DNA of 64,000 nucleotides from Micromonospora lupini (lineage in GTDB: Bacteria > Actinomycetota > Actinomycetes > Mycobacteriales > Micromonosporaceae). The stretch is from the NCBI RefSeq assembly GCF_026342015.1, contig NZ_JAPENL010000003.1, positions 310,001 through 374,000 on the forward strand. The letters are read 5' to 3'. Made by a program: the position numbers and the translations under genes. The notes beneath the pieces were generated by a model. That model made no database searches. It saw only the letters and a list, made by a program, of their open reading frames with translations, and was not told the DNA's origin. Below are positions 61,858 through 64,000 of this stretch, one piece after another. Numbering within the stretch: position 1 is the stretch's first letter; the number at the start of each line of letters is the position of its first letter.

Positions 61858-63114
61858 TTGGTGGTGATCGATGCGTTGGAGCAGGCGGAGGCCGCAGTGG
61901 CGGCCTGCTTCGACGCGGCCTCCTGGGCCGCCAGCGAGCACGATCTCGTCACGGCGCTGGATGCCACGCACCGCCTGGAGCAGCGGCTGGCGGCGGTCAA
62001 ACTGACCCTCGTGCGCGAGCTGGACGGTCGCGGCACCGCGACGGCGCAGGGCGCGTCCTCGACGGCGGTGTGGCTGCGGGACCGGTTGCGGCTCGGGGTC
62101 GGCGCCGCTCGCCGTCTGGTCGAGCTGGCCGCGGCGCTCGACAGCGCGCCGGGTGGCGTGCGGGACGCGTTGGCCGGTGGGGCGGTCGACGTGGAGCAGG
62201 TCCGCGTCATCGCCGACACCGTCCAGACCGTGCACTCGGCCGCCGGGGCAGGGGCCGCCGACAAGGCCGTCGGCGTCCTCGTCGAGTGGGCGGCGCGGTT
62301 CGACGCCTCGCTGTTGCGCCGGCTCGGCACCCGCATCCTGGACCACGTCGCCCCGGAGGTCGCCGACGCGGCCGCCGAGGCGGCGCTGCGGGCGCAGGAG
62401 TCGCGGGCCGCCCGCGACCGGCACGTCACCGTCAGCGAGCAGCCTGATGGTCGGCTGCGCCTCGCCGGCATCCTCGACGCCGAGGCCGCCGCCCTGCTGC
62501 GCGCCGCCATCGACCCGCTGACGGCGCCCACCGGTCCCGACGACACTCGCACCCCGGGTCAGCGTCGCCACGACGCCGTCGCGGATGTGTGCCGGCTCGC
62601 CCTGCGCACCGGTGACCTGCCCGCGAACGGCGGCGAGGTCGCCCAGGTCGTCGTCACCACCAGCTACGACGGGTTGGCGCGGCAGTTGGGCGCCGGCGCT
62701 CTCGACATCGGCCCACACCTCACCTCCGATGTCGTACGTCGCCTCGCCTGCGACGCAGGCATCCTGCCGGCCGTGCTCAGCGGCGCCGGTCAGGTTCTCG
62801 ACGTCGGCCGGCAACGCCGCCTCGTCACCGGGTCGCTCCGACGCGCCCTGGTCCTGCGCGACCGTGGCTGCGCGTTCCCCGGCTGCGACCGCCCACCGCG
62901 CTGGTGCGACGCCCACCACATCCGGCACTGGGCCGACGGCGGCCCGACCTGCCTGGCCAACTCGGTGCTGCTCTGCGGCCACCACCACCGCCACGTCCAC
63001 CAGGGCGACTGGGCGGTCCGGCTCGGCGGCGACGGCCATCCCGAGTTCGTCCCACCTGCCTGGCTCGACCCCGAGCAGGTCCCCCGCCGCAACGAGTACC
63101 ACAGACGTAGATAG
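61858..63114 (+). CDS. DUF222 and HNH endonuclease domain protein
   Basis: 418 residues from a TTG at 61858; GTGs at 61861 and 61864 are alternatives and no ribosome site precedes them, so it may be leaderless. Residues 1-280 are the helical DUF222 domain (TRLEQRLAAVKLTLVRELDG-like, read as HRLEQRLAAVKLTLVRELDG). The C-terminal HNH domain has CAFPGCDRPPRWCDAHHIRHW at about 337-357, with H-H and zinc cysteines, and CGHHHRHVHQGDW. These proteins occur in many copies in actinomycete genomes and are often near repeats; a role in mobile elements or self-splicing has been suggested but is unproven. Confidence 0.92.
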   Translation: MVVIDALEQAEAAVAACFDAASWAASEHDLVTALDATHRLEQRLAAVKLTLVRELDGRGTATAQGASSTAVWLRDRLRLGVGAARRLVELAAALDSAPGGVRDALAGGAVDVEQVRVIADTVQTVHSAAGAGAADKAVGVLVEWAARFDASLLRRLGTRILDHVAPEVADAAAEAALRAQESRAARDRHVTVSEQPDGRLRLAGILDAEAAALLRAAIDPLTAPTGPDDTRTPGQRRHDAVADVCRLALRTGDLPANGGEVAQVVVTTSYDGLARQLGAGALDIGPHLTSDVVRRLACDAGILPAVLSGAGQVLDVGRQRRLVTGSLRRALVLRDRGCAFPGCDRPPRWCDAHHIRHWADGGPTCLANSVLLCGHHHRHVHQGDWAVRLGGDGHPEFVPPAWLDPEQVPRRNEYHRRR

Positions 63115-63830
63115 GCAACGGCCCAACCAGCCGACCACCACGCGCCCGTGCTGACACCGCCGCCGCGGGGCGAGCGCTAGCGCGCCCAAGGCCAGGCAAT
63201 ACCGACCGGGCCAACGCCCATCCAGGCCACTGCCCTCAGCCGCTGCCCTCAGATCGACGCCCTCAAACCGACGCCCTCAGGCCAACGCGGACCAGGAGAG
63301 GCGCGTCAGGCCAACGCGGACCGGTCAGGCGCGTCAGGCCAACGCGGGCCAGGAGAGGCGCGTCAGGCCAACGCGGGCCAGGCCAACGCAGGCCAAGTGA
63401 CACGGGCCGCGCCGACACACACCAGGTCAGGCGCGTCAGGCCAACGCGGGCCAGGCCAACGCAGGCCAAGTGACACGGGCCGCGCCGACACACACCAGGT
63501 CAGGCGCGTCAGGCCAACGCAGGCCAGGCCAACGCAGGCCAAGTGACACGGGCCGCGCCGACACACACCAGGTCAGGCGCGTCAGGCCAACGCGGGCCAG
63601 GCCAACGCAGGCCAGGCGACACGGGCCGCGCCGACACACACCAGGTCAGGCGCGTCAGGCCAACGCAGGCCAGGCCAACGCAGGCCAGGCCAACGCAGGC
63701 CAGGCCAACGCGGGGCCAAGTGGCACGGGCCGAGCCGACACCGGCCGCGCCGACACCGGCCGAGCCGACGCGGGTCCGCTATGGCGTTCGAGCCGACACC
63801 CGTCCGGTGAGGCGTTCGGACGGACGCGGG
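63115..63830. repeat. Higher-order tandem repeat with 73-base period
   Basis: 716 gene-free bases. From 63361 to 63652 four full 73-base units follow each other (the motif CGTCAGGCCAACGC starts at 63361, 63434, 63507, 63580 and 63653). Each unit contains two CAGGCCAACGC sub-units, an ACACGGGCCGCGCC block and ACACACACCAGGT. Simpler CAGGCCAACGC and GCCGACACCGGCC runs flank it (63230-63360 and 63653-63770). 73 is not a multiple of three, so the open frames here shift from copy to copy and are not genes. Confidence 0.9.
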
Positions 63831-64000
63831 TCAGGTGAGGCGGAGGGTTGCGGCGAGTTGGGTTAGTTCGGGGGGCGCGTCGGTGGACCGCCACACGACG
63901 GCGACCAGCCTTCGCATCGCGGGCCGGTCGTGCACCTCGCTGTGGGCGGTGCGTTCCGCGACGAGCAGCGTCCGGCCGGCCCGGAGCATGTCGCCGGCCA
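63831..64000 (-). CDS. 3' end of an unidentified gene, possibly hotdog-fold
   Basis: On the minus strand a frame is open from the window end to a TGA at 63831-63833. It gives about 56 residues ending DRPAMRRLVAVVWRSTDAP and a short tail. The start GDMLRAGRTLLVAERTA, followed by LVAVVWRST, resembles the last strands of thioesterase (hotdog) proteins, where a Gly-Arg-x-Leu-x-Val strand precedes a final V-A-x-x-x-x-T strand. Codon use fits real coding sequence. The N-terminal part is outside the window, so the family is only a suggestion. Confidence 0.5.
   Translation of the reverse strand, partial: AGDMLRAGRTLLVAERTAHSEVHDRPAMRRLVAVVWRSTDAPPELTQLAATLRLT

Noticed and set aside
63361-63652. 73-base units as a CRISPR array or coding repeat
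   Set aside because: There are no variable spacers between conserved repeats; the whole unit repeats. The period breaks the reading frame.

Overview
The window is very GC-rich and gene-dense. GTG and TTG starts are common, 4-base stop/start overlaps (ATGA, GTGA) are frequent, and the genes are those of a high-GC actinomycete: an actinobacterial-type succinate dehydrogenase, Tex, a GT4-type GlgA (GlgM) divergent from glgC, and a DUF222-HNH protein. I infer the Micromonosporaceae, probably Micromonospora, partly from the style of the intergenic palindromes. No rRNA, tRNA, CRISPR array, phage or insertion-sequence transposase was seen.

Layout. 1-12.9 kb is mostly housekeeping: the end of sdhA and sdhB, a 1.4 kb gene-free region packed with tandem and inverted repeats, a zinc alcohol dehydrogenase followed by the wreck of a short-chain dehydrogenase, a Tat-exported beta-lactamase-fold protein, a metallo-beta-lactamase-fold hydrolase, a dNTPase, Tex, a kinase of the aminoglycoside phosphotransferase family and two smaller genes. 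13.9-51.3 kb is one large exopolysaccharide locus. 51.4-63.1 kb returns to single genes and small operons: a secreted zinc carboxypeptidase, NAD kinase, pgm-glgC with divergent glgM, an inositol-phosphate synthase and an HNH protein. The last 0.9 kb holds a 73-base higher-order tandem repeat and the 3' end of a further gene.

How the polysaccharide genes fit together. Three sugar routes are visible. The first is a bacillosamine-like route: a PglF/CapD-type dehydratase at 35.4 kb, PglE-like aminotransferases at 13.9 and 34.0 kb, a PglD-like acetyltransferase at 15.8 kb and a PglC-like initiating sugar transferase at 15.1 kb. The second is a CapE-CapF-CapG operon (17.7-21.0 kb) for UDP-N-acetyl-L-fucosamine. 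The third is a second UDP-GlcNAc 2-epimerase (50.2 kb) for ManNAc. About eight glycosyltransferases, two flippases, two O-antigen-ligase-like proteins and one further polymerase-like membrane protein would assemble, export and polymerise the repeat unit. A cytoplasmic heparinase II/III-like protein and a fused dehydrogenase/Gfo-Idh-MocA oxidoreductase form a modification module, and an ATP-grasp ligase of unknown substrate sits in the middle. Several functions occur twice (aminotransferase, flippase followed by glycosyltransferase, ligase, 2-epimerase), so the locus looks like two related clusters joined or one partly duplicated. No chain-length (Wzz/BY-kinase) or outer-export protein lies in the window.

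The most unusual non-coding material is five long palindromes with unrelated arms but the same plan, each with GATC at or near its outer end; a 60-base element present in two inverted copies bracketing a repeat block; and tandem repeats that have run into coding sequence (ino1).
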